The position numbers and the translations under genes were made by a program. The notes under the pieces are model-generated. The model was not told the DNA's origin. It did not search any database and saw nothing but the letters and a program-made list of their open reading frames with translations. Positions 18,152-27,104 of a DNA stretch of 64,000 nucleotides are shown here, in pieces (position 1 is the stretch's first letter; every line of letters begins with the position of its first letter). This DNA comes from Flavobacteriaceae bacterium (GTDB lineage Bacteria; Bacteroidota; Bacteroidia; Flavobacteriales; Flavobacteriaceae): the NCBI GenBank assembly GCA_029248885.1, contig JAQWIL010000003.1:1-64000 (forward strand), given 5' to 3'.

Positions 18152-19705
18152 ATGTCAAACCAATTTGGAGGATCAGCCCTAAACCAAAGAACGATTGCCG
18201 GACATCCTATCGGCTTATTTGTTTTGTTTTTCACCGAGATGTGGGAGCGATTTAGCTACTATGGCATGCGTGCCATATTGGTACTTTTCCTTACCTCATC
18301 CATCCTCAACGAGGGTTGGGCTTGGGAGCGTGAAGATGCGCTGGAACTCTATGCTTTGTACACGGGCTTGGCTTATTTAACTCCCATATTTGGCGGACTT
18401 ATCGCTGATAAATTTTTGGGATACCGAAATGCAACCGTATTGGGAGCCCTTATCATGACCTTAGGTCATGCTTCCATGGCATTGGAAACCTTTTCGTCCA
18501 CGTTTTTCTTTATCGGTTTGAGTTGTTTGGTGATTGGAAATGGATTTTTTAAACCCAATATTTCTTCGATTGTTGGGCAATTGTACAAAAATGGTGATAT
18601 CCGTAAAGATGGTGGCTATACCATTTTTTATATGGGGATCAATGCAGGTGCTTTTTTGGGGATTCTCCTTTGCGGATACATCGGAGAAAAAGTCGGTTGG
18701 CATTTGGGCTTTGGTCTTGCTGGGGTTTTTATGTTTTTTGGGATGCTACAGTTTTGGTTTGCCCAACAAATATTTGGCAACATTGGCTTATCCCCCAAAA
18801 AACTAGAAGCAGCTGACACTTCAAATGATGAAGTACAAGAAACCGTCCCGAAAAAAGTTGAAAATGACCGTCTGTTTGTGGTGATTGTCTTTTCACTATT
18901 TACCATTTTCTTTTGGTGGGCGTTTGAGCAGGCAGGCGGGTCGATGACAATTTTTGCCAATGACTATACCGAACGAAATCTGGTCGGCACGGCATCTCAA
19001 ACATTTAAGCTTGCCAATTCCATTATCACTCTGGTTCCTATGGTGATTCTGACCTATGTTTTGTATGAGTTGTTTCGCAATATGTTAGGGAAATACCTTT
19101 TGTCAAACTTCTTTTTGGGACTGAGTTTTGCGATTATTTGGGGAATTGTGATATGGATGCTCAAGCGTGAGTTTGCATCCGATGTTGCTGAAATCCCAGC
19201 TTCATGGTTTTCTGTTCTCAACTCCTTATTCATTGTGATTTTCGCACCTGTTTTTTCTAAAATATGGGCATCATCTCTTAACCCAAGTGGACCAGTCAAA
19301 TTTGCTATTGGTTTGATCTTACTCGGTTTGGGCTTTGCCTTTTTATCCTATGGTGCAGCAGGAATACCACTAGGAGCAAGCACAGCAAGTGTGAGCATCA
19401 CTTGGTTGATCATGGCGTACTTGTTTCACACCCTGGGGGAGCTTTGTATTTCCCCTGTTGGGTTATCTTATGTGAGCAAGTTAGCACCTAAGCGATTGAT
19501 TGGCTTGATGTTTGGTTTTTGGTTTGTTTGTAGTGCGATTGCAAATTTCCTCGGAGGTATAACGGGTAGCTATATCGATTCGATTTCAGAGTCCTACGGC
19601 TTATCTGTCTTTTTCCTCATCTTTACAGCAATTCCCGTATTTGCGGGAATGTTGATGCTTATTCTCAACAAAACCCTAATTCGAAAAATGCATGGCATTA
19701 CGTAG
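18152..19705 (+). CDS. POT/PTR family proton-coupled peptide transporter
   Basis: The 517-residue MFS protein has about 14 transmembrane segments. It has the POT motif ExxERFxYY (TEMWERFSYYG near residue 30) and the PTR signature around FYMGINAGAFLG, both needed for proton-coupled di- and tripeptide import. The C-terminal half holds the conserved GELCISPVGLSYVSKLAP block. Length is typical of DtpT-like bacterial members. It is divergent from HMG-CoA reductase, with an 84-base gap, and its 3' end overlaps the thioredoxin-like gene by 14 bases, so the two are probably co-transcribed. Confidence 0.93.
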   Translation: MSNQFGGSALNQRTIAGHPIGLFVLFFTEMWERFSYYGMRAILVLFLTSSILNEGWAWEREDALELYALYTGLAYLTPIFGGLIADKFLGYRNATVLGALIMTLGHASMALETFSSTFFFIGLSCLVIGNGFFKPNISSIVGQLYKNGDIRKDGGYTIFYMGINAGAFLGILLCGYIGEKVGWHLGFGLAGVFMFFGMLQFWFAQQIFGNIGLSPKKLEAADTSNDEVQETVPKKVENDRLFVVIVFSLFTIFFWWAFEQAGGSMTIFANDYTERNLVGTASQTFKLANSIITLVPMVILTYVLYELFRNMLGKYLLSNFFLGLSFAIIWGIVIWMLKREFASDVAEIPASWFSVLNSLFIVIFAPVFSKIWASSLNPSGPVKFAIGLILLGLGFAFLSYGAAGIPLGASTASVSITWLIMAYLFHTLGELCISPVGLSYVSKLAPKRLIGLMFGFWFVCSAIANFLGGITGSYIDSISESYGLSVFFLIFTAIPVFAGMLMLILNKTLIRKMHGIT

Positions 19706-20228
19706 TCTGTTTGTATTTTTTATCGGTTGTTCAATTGCAACAGCCCAAGTCAATTGGATGACGATGGACGATGCCCTTGTTGCCCAGAAGTCAAACCCGA
19801 AAAAAATTATTGTTGACGTGTATACAACTTGGTGTGGACCTTGTAAACTCCTTGACAAAAACACCTTTGGAAATCCCGAAGTGAGTGCTTTTATCAATGA
19901 GAATTATTATCCTGTTAAATTCAATGCCGAAGGCAAAGAGCTGGTCAACTACAATGGAAATCGGTTTGAAAACCCCCAATATGACCCCAACCGCAGAGGA
20001 AGAAATGCCCGTCATCAGTTTACGGCCTATCTCGGAATTACGGGCTATCCAACGGTTGCTTTTTTTGATGAAAACGCCAATTTCCTTGCGCCGATCGTTG
20101 GTTATCACAATGTGCAGCAAATGGAGTTTTACCTAAAATTATTTGCTTCTGGCGACTACAAAAATTTGCAGTCTCAAGAAGACTTTGCCGCCTACTACAA
20201 AAACTTTACAGCCCAATTTAAGGGTTGA
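19692..20228 (+). CDS. Secreted thioredoxin-like protein
   Basis: The 178-residue protein has a signal peptide (residues 1-18, ATAQ). It has a thioredoxin-fold active site WCGPC at 47-51 and a cis-Pro region GITGYPTVAFFD, with ENANFLAPIVGYH behind it. It resembles Thioredoxin_7/DUF255-type periplasmic thiol proteins of Bacteroidota, which reduce or isomerise disulfides in the envelope. The start lies inside the transporter gene, and the 3' end overlaps comEC, on the opposite strand, by 11 bases. The specific partner cannot be told from sequence. Confidence 0.88.
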   Translation: MALRSLFVFFIGCSIATAQVNWMTMDDALVAQKSNPKKIIVDVYTTWCGPCKLLDKNTFGNPEVSAFINENYYPVKFNAEGKELVNYNGNRFENPQYDPNRRGRNARHQFTAYLGITGYPTVAFFDENANFLAPIVGYHNVQQMEFYLKLFASGDYKNLQSQEDFAAYYKNFTAQFKG

Positions 20229-22200
20229 GTATAAACGCACCGTCTGTTGATGTGTCATGTAGTTCAATGCCATTGGATTTACAACTCTGTTCCCATCGTT
20301 TAATATAACTTTTAAAATTACTTCCATCAGCGATGATTTCTTTGGGGCGCAAGCGTTGTATCAAATGGTCAAGATGAACTTTAGGGCTATTGCGCAGCAC
20401 AACAATACAACCTGCCAAGGACGGGAAGTCATACAGTACATTTTCATCTACAATCAATAAACAGTCTTTATCCCATTGTAGCACGAATGGGAGATTTTGG
20501 AAAACGTTATTTCTGATTTGTCGATTGAGCGTATAGTTGTCGATGAGTCTTTGGTTTAAGGACTGCGATGTGTCGTGGAGATATGTAACGTCTTTGTTTT
20601 CCTTAATGCCAATCAGGGTGTTTTGATAATCGTGAAAAACCACAAGTTCATTTTCTGGGTATGGCGAATAATCCACAGAATAATGAAAGCCAAATGAAAG
20701 GATAACGAGGAGTGCAAGAGAATCCAAACGAAATTTACGAATCAACAAAAACAATACAAACACCATTGCCGCAAGCAGCAAAGCATCCAAATGATCAAAA
20801 GGAATATCGGTAAACAAAAAAGACTCCTGTTGGGCGACAGCGCTCACTAACATATTCATCCCATAAAGAATAAAATCGAGTAGCTTTCCGTAATGTGCTG
20901 CACCGATTTCCCAAGGCGCGATTGCCACCCCGAACAACCCAGCAACCAATATCACGCCCAATAACGGTACAATCACTAGGTTGCTAATCCAAAATAAGCC
21001 CGGAAATTGGTGGAAGTAATACAAGCTAAAAGGCAAGGTTGACAATTGTGCAATACATCCCAATACCAACAAACTCCAGCCCTTTTGAAAGAAAACCCAT
21101 TTGGATTGGAATAGAGAATGCAATTTTGGCATGACCCATAGAATGCCAAAAACAGCGGCGTAACTCAATTGAAAACCAACCTCATACACCAATGATGGGC
21201 GAATCAGTATCAAGACGAGTAGTGAAAGCCACAATTGCTGCATTGGCAGCCCTGGCCGGTGTAAGACATTGCTAAAACTCAAAAAACTAAACATGGTCAC
21301 GGCACGCAAAACCGAGGGGGATAGGCCTGTGAGAAAGGCATAAGACCATAATCTGAGGGTTACGGTTGCAAACAAAAACCACCTTCTGTATTTATAGGTT
21401 AGTGGGATGAGGTACCCAAAAAAGCTTTGCAGCAACAGCATAATCACTCCCACATGTAGCCCTGAAATTGCAAGAAGATGAACAGCACCTGCTTTGGCAT
21501 ATTCTTCTTGTAAATGGGTATCGAGATCTGACCGATCGCCCAAGACCAATGCTTGTAATACCGCTTCTGATTGCTTCCGCATTCCCAGTTTATCGACATG
21601 TTGTAGGAGTTGCTCTCTTTGCGATAAAGCGTATCCTTTAAGGGATGGGGTTTTATCGATAAAAGTGAATCGATTCCTATCGCTATGAAGTTGTAACAAC
21701 ACCCCCTTTTTTTTCATATAATTGGCAAAGTCAAACCCACCAGGATTTCGCGCTTGGGGAATAGAACGCAACACCCCTAAAGTCATGTAGTTTTCCCCTA
21801 TTGAAAGCGATGATGAGGTTTTTAGTTGTAGCAAAGCAAGACCCGAAAGTATGGTTTCATCAATTTGGTGGACTTTCACTACATACGACTGGCTAAAGGC
21901 AGAGGGTTTGGGTTTGTCTTGAACTGAAAAAATAATTATCGACTCTTTGTTGTGAAGATCGTGTTGGTGCGCAATATGCTTAGGGTTTTGTAGAGGGTCT
22001 TGTAGCTGTGCCCAGTGCTGCCCGCCAATCCAGCTCAAGAGGGAAAGACAAAGGATAAACCCCAAACGCCAAGGTTTTTGATGGCAAATTATAGAAACAC
22101 AAAATAAAACCAATGGAATCGCAGCATGGAAAGGGGCAATATGAGGGTAAGTCAATACACCAATAACAAACCAAACTGTACAGTAGGCAAGAGGGGACAT
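20218..22200 (-). CDS. ComEC/Rec2 family DNA-uptake channel, without visible nuclease motif
   Basis: The 660-residue polytopic protein has an N-terminal pair of membrane segments, a soluble OB-like DUF4131 region (about 60-180), and a Competence domain marked by AVHLLAISGLHVGVI and LSPSVLRAVTMF. This is the inner-membrane channel that carries single-stranded DNA in natural transformation. The C-terminal 150 residues keep the tail of a metallo-beta-lactamase-like fold but show no HxHxDH metal motif, so a nuclease activity seems absent. The start is ATG at 22200. A 19-base gap separates it from the NlpC/P60 gene upstream, so it may be the last gene of that operon. Confidence 0.9.
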   Translation of the reverse strand: MSPLAYCTVWFVIGVLTYPHIAPFHAAIPLVLFCVSIICHQKPWRLGFILCLSLLSWIGGQHWAQLQDPLQNPKHIAHQHDLHNKESIIIFSVQDKPKPSAFSQSYVVKVHQIDETILSGLALLQLKTSSSLSIGENYMTLGVLRSIPQARNPGGFDFANYMKKKGVLLQLHSDRNRFTFIDKTPSLKGYALSQREQLLQHVDKLGMRKQSEAVLQALVLGDRSDLDTHLQEEYAKAGAVHLLAISGLHVGVIMLLLQSFFGYLIPLTYKYRRWFLFATVTLRLWSYAFLTGLSPSVLRAVTMFSFLSFSNVLHRPGLPMQQLWLSLLVLILIRPSLVYEVGFQLSYAAVFGILWVMPKLHSLFQSKWVFFQKGWSLLVLGCIAQLSTLPFSLYYFHQFPGLFWISNLVIVPLLGVILVAGLFGVAIAPWEIGAAHYGKLLDFILYGMNMLVSAVAQQESFLFTDIPFDHLDALLLAAMVFVLFLLIRKFRLDSLALLVILSFGFHYSVDYSPYPENELVVFHDYQNTLIGIKENKDVTYLHDTSQSLNQRLIDNYTLNRQIRNNVFQNLPFVLQWDKDCLLIVDENVLYDFPSLAGCIVVLRNSPKVHLDHLIQRLRPKEIIADGSNFKSYIKRWEQSCKSNGIELHDTSTDGAFILNP

Positions 22201-22219
22201 TTCGGAAAGGTAGGAATTG

Positions 22220-22681
22220 TTATCGAATCATCCGCCGTGTTTGCGCATAGGTCTTATTCCAATACCCTTCGCGTAAAGAAGAAATAATAACTCCTCTTGA
22301 AGAGGATGCATGTATGAACATTGGTTCTCCGCCTTTGCGCCCAACGACAATACCAGCATGGGTGAGATTTCGTTTTTTGGTCGTTCTGAAAAAAAGAATA
22401 TCACCTGCCTTTGCTCGGTCTTTGGAGATTCGTTTTCCTTCTTTTCGCAAAAGGTCAACGGTTCTCGAAACACGAATCCCTTGTTTTTTATAGGCATTGT
22501 GAATCAGGCCTGAACAATCAATTCCACTGTGATTGTTTCCACCCAAACGGTAGGGCGTACCCATATATTCCTTGGCGTAAAAAACAACACCATCATGGGG
22601 TTTCATTTTTTTACCACTCTTGAGCATTCCACAGCTTGTAGCCAGAAAAATAAGAGCAATAAAGGCAAATGACTTACGCAT
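22220..22681 (-). CDS. NlpC/P60 (C40) cell-wall endopeptidase lipoprotein
   Basis: The catalytic triad is clear: Cys56 in GIDCSGLIH, His108 in LTHAGIV, His124 in FIHASSS. Enzymes of this family cut peptide stems of peptidoglycan. I chose ATG at 22681, giving 153 residues, because it starts a lipoprotein signal (MRKSFAFIALIFLATSC, Cys17). The longer open frame upstream only reads through lpxB in another phase. The ATG overlaps the lpxB stop by 8 bases, so the gene belongs to the surE-lpxB operon. The spr-like domain order and size fit a minimal family member. Confidence 0.9.
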   Translation of the reverse strand: MRKSFAFIALIFLATSCGMLKSGKKMKPHDGVVFYAKEYMGTPYRLGGNNHSGIDCSGLIHNAYKKQGIRVSRTVDLLRKEGKRISKDRAKAGDILFFRTTKKRNLTHAGIVVGRKGGEPMFIHASSSRGVIISSLREGYWNKTYAQTRRMIR

Positions 22682-23786
22682 GAGTTCGTTTGTGAATGAG
22701 CGAGGCAACTTTCTCACTTGCACCTTTGCCTCCGAGTTTTTCAATGAGTTCGTCATATCCTGACAAAATCGCTTTTCTGCCATTTTTGGAAAGGATTTCC
22801 TGAAGGGAATTTGTCAATTCAGTTTGGTTACATTCGCTTTGAATCAACTCCCGCACAAGCAAACGGTTCACAACCAAATTGACCAGAGAAATAAAGGGGA
22901 GTTTTACAATTCGCTTGGCGATGGCATAACTCAAAGGACTTGTTTTATAACACACGATTTGAGGGGTTTTTAACAGAGCTGTTTCCAAGGTGGCCGTTCC
23001 ACTTGTGACGATGGCAGCATTAGCAAGACGAACCAAATCATAGGTTTGATCCATAACGATATCGACACCAGGTGCAAGTTGATGATAAAGGGATTGATCG
23101 ATATTTGACGTTCCTGCGATTACAAATCGATAGTTCGGAAAAGAGTCAATTATCGCTGTTATTGTACCTAAAATCTTACTGATTTCTTGTTTTCGACTTC
23201 CCGGCAACAAGGCAATGATCTTTTCATTTTTTGTCAAGCCCAAAGTAGCTGTAAGCGATGCGCCATCCGACTTGGGTATTGCTGCTAATTCGTCAATAAG
23301 AGGATGCCCGACAAAGTCAATAGGAAGCTTGTGCTTTTGTTCAAAAAAATCAACTTCAAATGGCAGTATGGCATATCGATAATTGGTGTGCTTTTCCAAT
23401 TTTCGCACGCGATTTTCTTTCCAAGCCCAAACTTGTGGCATGATATAATAGTGTACTGGAATTCCCAAAGCAGTCGCCCATTTTGCGATACGCATGTTAA
23501 AACCCGGGTAGTCGATAAGGATTAAAGCATCTGGTTTGAATGCGAGAATATCTTTTTTACAAAAGGCAATATAGGAAAGGATCGTTCTCAGGTTTTTGGC
23601 AACCTCCCAAAACCCCATAAAAGCGAGATACTTGTAGTGTTTTACGATTTGTGCCCCCTGATTTTGCATTTTGTTTCCCCCCCAAGCTCGAAATTCGGAT
23701 GTTGCATCTTTTTGTTTTAATGCAACAATTAGATTGGCACCATGCAAATCTCCAGAGGCTTCTCCAGCGATGAGGTAGTATTTCAT
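22674..23786 (-). CDS. lpxB: Lipid-A-disaccharide synthase
   Basis: The 370-residue protein starts with the diagnostic GEASGDLHGANL motif and carries GHPLIDE and LLPGSRKQEI, all typical of LpxB (GT19). It joins UDP-2,3-diacylglucosamine and lipid X to form the lipid A disaccharide at the inner-membrane surface. The length matches the family. The start overlaps the upstream small membrane gene by 4 bases. Two other LPS genes of the window, lptE and lptC, lie in different operons. Confidence 0.96.
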   Translation of the reverse strand: MKYYLIAGEASGDLHGANLIVALKQKDATSEFRAWGGNKMQNQGAQIVKHYKYLAFMGFWEVAKNLRTILSYIAFCKKDILAFKPDALILIDYPGFNMRIAKWATALGIPVHYYIMPQVWAWKENRVRKLEKHTNYRYAILPFEVDFFEQKHKLPIDFVGHPLIDELAAIPKSDGASLTATLGLTKNEKIIALLPGSRKQEISKILGTITAIIDSFPNYRFVIAGTSNIDQSLYHQLAPGVDIVMDQTYDLVRLANAAIVTSGTATLETALLKTPQIVCYKTSPLSYAIAKRIVKLPFISLVNLVVNRLLVRELIQSECNQTELTNSLQEILSKNGRKAILSGYDELIEKLGGKGASEKVASLIHKRTHA

Positions 23787-24079
23787 GCACTAAATTTTAA
23801 GAGCAGACTCAGAAAGGCCCAAAAAATGGTTGCACCGAGAACGGATTGGGCTGCAGCTGTATTCTTTTTTTGAATCCACCACCAAAAGAAAAAAAGATTG
23901 GGCAGCACTGCCATTGTGATCCAAATACCGAGTTCGTCCAAAGCATACAACATGGGGATGGTGTCCAAAGCATTGCCATCAACCGAGTATTCTATCAATA
24001 GAAAAAGAATGCCAAACGGCAGAACGAGTCCAGTCAGCCAACCCAATAATCCAGGACTGATTTTCTTTAGAAAGTCCAT
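23783..24079 (-). CDS. Small unknown membrane protein, 98 aa
   Basis: I do not recognise a family. The protein has three hydrophobic segments (about residues 10-27, 48-68 and 78-95) with the aromatic run FFFWWWI in the middle one, and only short loops. It sits inside a tight operon, overlapping surE by 13 bases and lpxB by 4 bases. That arrangement and the normal codon use show a real gene. A link to lipid A or envelope work is suggested only by position. Confidence 0.8.
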   Translation of the reverse strand: MDFLKKISPGLLGWLTGLVLPFGILFLLIEYSVDGNALDTIPMLYALDELGIWITMAVLPNLFFFWWWIQKKNTAAAQSVLGATIFWAFLSLLLKFSA

Positions 24080-24837
24080 GAGTTTAGTTTTTGAATTTGG
24101 TGATGTGCGGTGAGGTCAAATTGTGTAGGAACAACCGAAACATATCCGTTTTCGAGTGCCCAAATATCAGTGTCCTCTCCTTTGTCATTATTGATGAATG
24201 CACCAGTCATCCAATAGTACTCTTTTCCCATGGGGTCTTGACGTTTATCGAACTCCTCAACCCAATAGGCGTTGGCTTGACGACAAATTTTAATCCCTTT
24301 GATTTCGCCTTCTTTTCGTTTGGGAAAATTGACATTGAGAACCGTACTCTCTGGGATTTTGTGTTGTAAGGCCGATTTGGTGATTTTTTCTACATAAGGA
24401 TTGAGTGAGGTAAAGTCTGCATCCCAGGCATAATCGAGCAATGAAAACCCAATTGCAGGAATACCTTCAATCCCAGCTTCGATAGCCGCACTCATGGTTC
24501 CAGAGTAGATGACATTAATCGCTGCATTTGAGCCGTGATTGATACCTGAAACACAGAGGTCTGGTTTTCGCTTTAGAATTTCATGCACCCCCAGTTTTAC
24601 ACAGTCTGCTGGCGTACCAGAACATGAATATTCTTGTTGTGGGCCATCATCGAGTTTGACTTGGGTACACCGCAAGGTATTATTGATCGTAATGGCGTGG
24701 CCCATACCAGATTGTGGACTATCAGGAGCGACAACAACCACATCTCCAATCGAATTCATCATGTGAATAAGGGAACGGAGCCCCGGGGCGCTTATCCCAT
24801 CGTCATTGGTAACAAGAATTAGTGGTTTGTTGCTCAT
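24067..24837 (-). CDS. surE: 5'/3'-nucleotidase SurE
   Basis: The 256 residues begin with the SurE metal motif TNDDGISAPG near 9-18 and carry the conserved CSGTPADCVKLG and SGINHGSNAA blocks, with the YSGTMSAAIEA segment behind them. SurE is a metal-dependent phosphatase acting on nucleoside monophosphates. It is the first gene of a minus-strand operon with the small membrane protein, lpxB and the NlpC/P60 gene. A TATTTTTG box lies 18 bases before the ATG. Confidence 0.96.
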   Translation of the reverse strand: MSNKPLILVTNDDGISAPGLRSLIHMMNSIGDVVVVAPDSPQSGMGHAITINNTLRCTQVKLDDGPQQEYSCSGTPADCVKLGVHEILKRKPDLCVSGINHGSNAAINVIYSGTMSAAIEAGIEGIPAIGFSLLDYAWDADFTSLNPYVEKITKSALQHKIPESTVLNVNFPKRKEGEIKGIKICRQANAYWVEEFDKRQDPMGKEYYWMTGAFINNDKGEDTDIWALENGYVSVVPTQFDLTAHHQIQKLNSWTF

Positions 24838-24855
24838 TTTTGCGATCTATTTACA

Positions 24856-24863
24856 CAAAAATA
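24856..24863 (-). promoter_or_regulatory. -7 box TATTTTTG upstream of surE
   Basis: An exact TAnnTTTG match on the minus strand, 18 bases before the surE ATG, in the 117-base divergent gap to the Prc-type protease gene. No clear -33 element is seen. Confidence 0.5.
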
Positions 24864-24919
24864 CTGATTTCAATTTGCCTTTTCGACCCATATCCATGAT
24901 ATTTACATGATATTACAAT

Positions 24920-24927
24920 TATCTTTA
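24920..24927 (+). promoter_or_regulatory. Candidate -7 box TATCTTTA upstream of the Prc-type protease gene
   Basis: One mismatch to TAnnTTTG, 27 bases before the ATG at 24955. It is the best plus-strand promoter candidate in this divergent gap. Confidence 0.35.
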
Positions 24928-24954
24928 TATTCGTAAGCCCTCAAGTAAAATGAA

Positions 24955-27093
24955 ATGAAAAAGAACACTTCCTATATTATTTTCGCAATTGCTGTTGTGT
25001 TTTATATCCTTACGGCGGTTTCCATCCCATCAAAAAAAGAATTTGTCAGTAACGATAAAGATCGTCTACTGATTGAGCTGATTTCGCATGTGATTCAACG
25101 TGGTCATTTTAATGTGAAGTCTTTGAATGATGATATTTCTGAACAAATTTTTCACACCTACCTCGAAAATATTGATGGTCAAAAAAGATATTTTTTACAG
25201 AGCGATTACAGAGATTTTGCCAAATATATGTACCAAATTGACGATCAGTTAAGAGAGTTAGATTTGACATTCTTTGACTTGACTTATCAAAGACTTATGC
25301 TTCGTATGAATGAAGTCGAAAATTTGTATGCCTCTTTGCTGTCTCGCCCGTTTGACTTTGAGAAAAAGGAATCGTTTGATATGGATTATGAAGAACAACT
25401 ATTCCCACTTTCTCAAACCTCCAGAGCTGAAAAGTGGAGAAAGCAACTCAAGTTATCGACATTGAGCGTACTCTATGATAAGGTGAAAGAGACAGAGAAA
25501 AAGGAGGAAGAAAGTACAGCTGAGTATGTTTCGCCATCATGGGTGGTTCTTGAAGAAGAAGCACGAACAACAACACGCGAAAACATGGAGGACTATTTCA
25601 ATTTGATGAATGAGCTGGAGCGCAAGGACTGGTTTGACATCTATCTCAACGCTTTCGTTTTGCAGTTCGATCCACACACAAACTACTTTAATCCTGATGA
25701 CAAAGACCGTTTTGACATGAATATGTCAGGAAAGTTTGAGGGAATCGGTGCGCGACTTTCCAAAAGAGACCAGGCGATTAAGGTAGTTGACATCATCGTT
25801 GGAGGCCCACTATGGCGTGATCAGCTTGTCGAAGTTGGAGATGAAATCCAGTTGGTTCGACAAGAAGAAGGAGATGCTGTTGATATCCGATCCATGCGAT
25901 TGGACGATGCCATCAAGCTCATCAAAGGCCCTAAAGGCTCTACTGTACACCTGACGATTAAAAAAGTCGATGGTACAATCGAAACCATCCCTGTAAAGCG
26001 CGATTTAGTTGTTTTGGAAGAGTCCTATGCCCGGTCATCTGTAATCAACCGACTTGATCAAAAATATGGACTTATCCATCTTCCAAAATTTTATGTCGAT
26101 TTTAAAAGCTACAAAGAAAGAAACGCAGCGCATGATGTTGAGCAGGAGGTAATCAACCTCAAAGAGGCAGGTATTGAGGGTCTTATCATTGATTTGAGAA
26201 ACAATGGTGGTGGATCCTTGCAAACGGTGGTCGATATTGCAGGTTTATTTATCGATAAAGGCCCAATTGTGCAGGTCAAATCGACTGTGAGTAAAACAGA
26301 GGTTTTGCGAGACCGAGACGATAAAACGCTTTGGGATGGCCCCATGGTAATTCTCGTCAATGAGTTGTCTGCATCTGCTTCTGAAATTTTAGCAGCGGCT
26401 CTTCAGGACTATGAACGTGCGATTGTGTTGGGGAGTAAGCAAACATTTGGTAAGGGAACTGTACAAAATGTGGTGGATCTCAATCGATTTCTTTCCAATA
26501 GCACCTATGGAAACCTCGGGGCTTTAAAAATAACAACCGATAAGTTTTATAGAATCAATGGTGGTTCAACCCAGCTTGAGGGCGTTAAAAGCGATGTGAT
26601 TACTCCGGATCGTTACAGTTATGTCGATGTTGGCGAAAGGGATGAAGACAACCCCATGTCGTGGGATCAAATCACTCCTCTGATTTATACAAAATGGCAT
26701 GGCTATCTGAATTATAACGAAGTTATAAAACAGAGTCAGGATCGTGTGAACAATCATCCCATTTTTAAACTTGTTGACCAAGATGCAAAGTGGATCGAGC
26801 AACGTCAAAACGATAAAAGTATCGCTTTAAATTACCAAGAATATGTTTCAGAACTGGAAGCAGATCGGACTTATGCAGACCAATTTGATGCGGTAAAAGA
26901 ATACAACAATAAGTTGGAATTTACAATTGCTCCTGCAGAGCAAGAAAGGATTACAGAAGACAGCATCTTTCGTGAAAAAAGGGAACGCTGGTTTTCAGAC
27001 TTGACAGCAGACTTCTATGTCGAAGAAGCTGTGAATATCTTGGAAGAGCTTAAAGTGGGAATCTATCAGCAAGAACCCCTCGCTAGAAAATAA
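24955..27093 (+). CDS. prc: Carboxy-terminal processing protease, Prc/Tsp type
   Basis: The order is: an N-terminal signal anchor (residues 5-22), a TSP N-terminal helical domain, a PDZ domain (about 255-345, FEGIGARLSKRD and AIKLIKGPKGSTV), an S41 peptidase core, and a C-terminal DUF3340-like region. The catalytic pair is seen as Ser474 in NELSASASE and Lys500 in TFGKGTVQ. At 712 residues it is close to E. coli Prc (682) rather than the shorter CtpA. These periplasmic proteases trim C-termini of membrane and peptidoglycan-modifying proteins. An 11-base gap separates it from the downstream permease, so they may form an operon. Confidence 0.93.
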   Translation: MKKNTSYIIFAIAVVFYILTAVSIPSKKEFVSNDKDRLLIELISHVIQRGHFNVKSLNDDISEQIFHTYLENIDGQKRYFLQSDYRDFAKYMYQIDDQLRELDLTFFDLTYQRLMLRMNEVENLYASLLSRPFDFEKKESFDMDYEEQLFPLSQTSRAEKWRKQLKLSTLSVLYDKVKETEKKEEESTAEYVSPSWVVLEEEARTTTRENMEDYFNLMNELERKDWFDIYLNAFVLQFDPHTNYFNPDDKDRFDMNMSGKFEGIGARLSKRDQAIKVVDIIVGGPLWRDQLVEVGDEIQLVRQEEGDAVDIRSMRLDDAIKLIKGPKGSTVHLTIKKVDGTIETIPVKRDLVVLEESYARSSVINRLDQKYGLIHLPKFYVDFKSYKERNAAHDVEQEVINLKEAGIEGLIIDLRNNGGGSLQTVVDIAGLFIDKGPIVQVKSTVSKTEVLRDRDDKTLWDGPMVILVNELSASASEILAAALQDYERAIVLGSKQTFGKGTVQNVVDLNRFLSNSTYGNLGALKITTDKFYRINGGSTQLEGVKSDVITPDRYSYVDVGERDEDNPMSWDQITPLIYTKWHGYLNYNEVIKQSQDRVNNHPIFKLVDQDAKWIEQRQNDKSIALNYQEYVSELEADRTYADQFDAVKEYNNKLEFTIAPAEQERITEDSIFREKRERWFSDLTADFYVEEAVNILEELKVGIYQQEPLARK

Positions 27094-27104
27094 ACAAAAT
27101 ACGA

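Noticed and set aside
22682-22783. 34-codon upstream extension of the NlpC/P60 protein
   Set aside because: It runs out of phase within lpxB and would hide a clear lipoprotein signal peptide.
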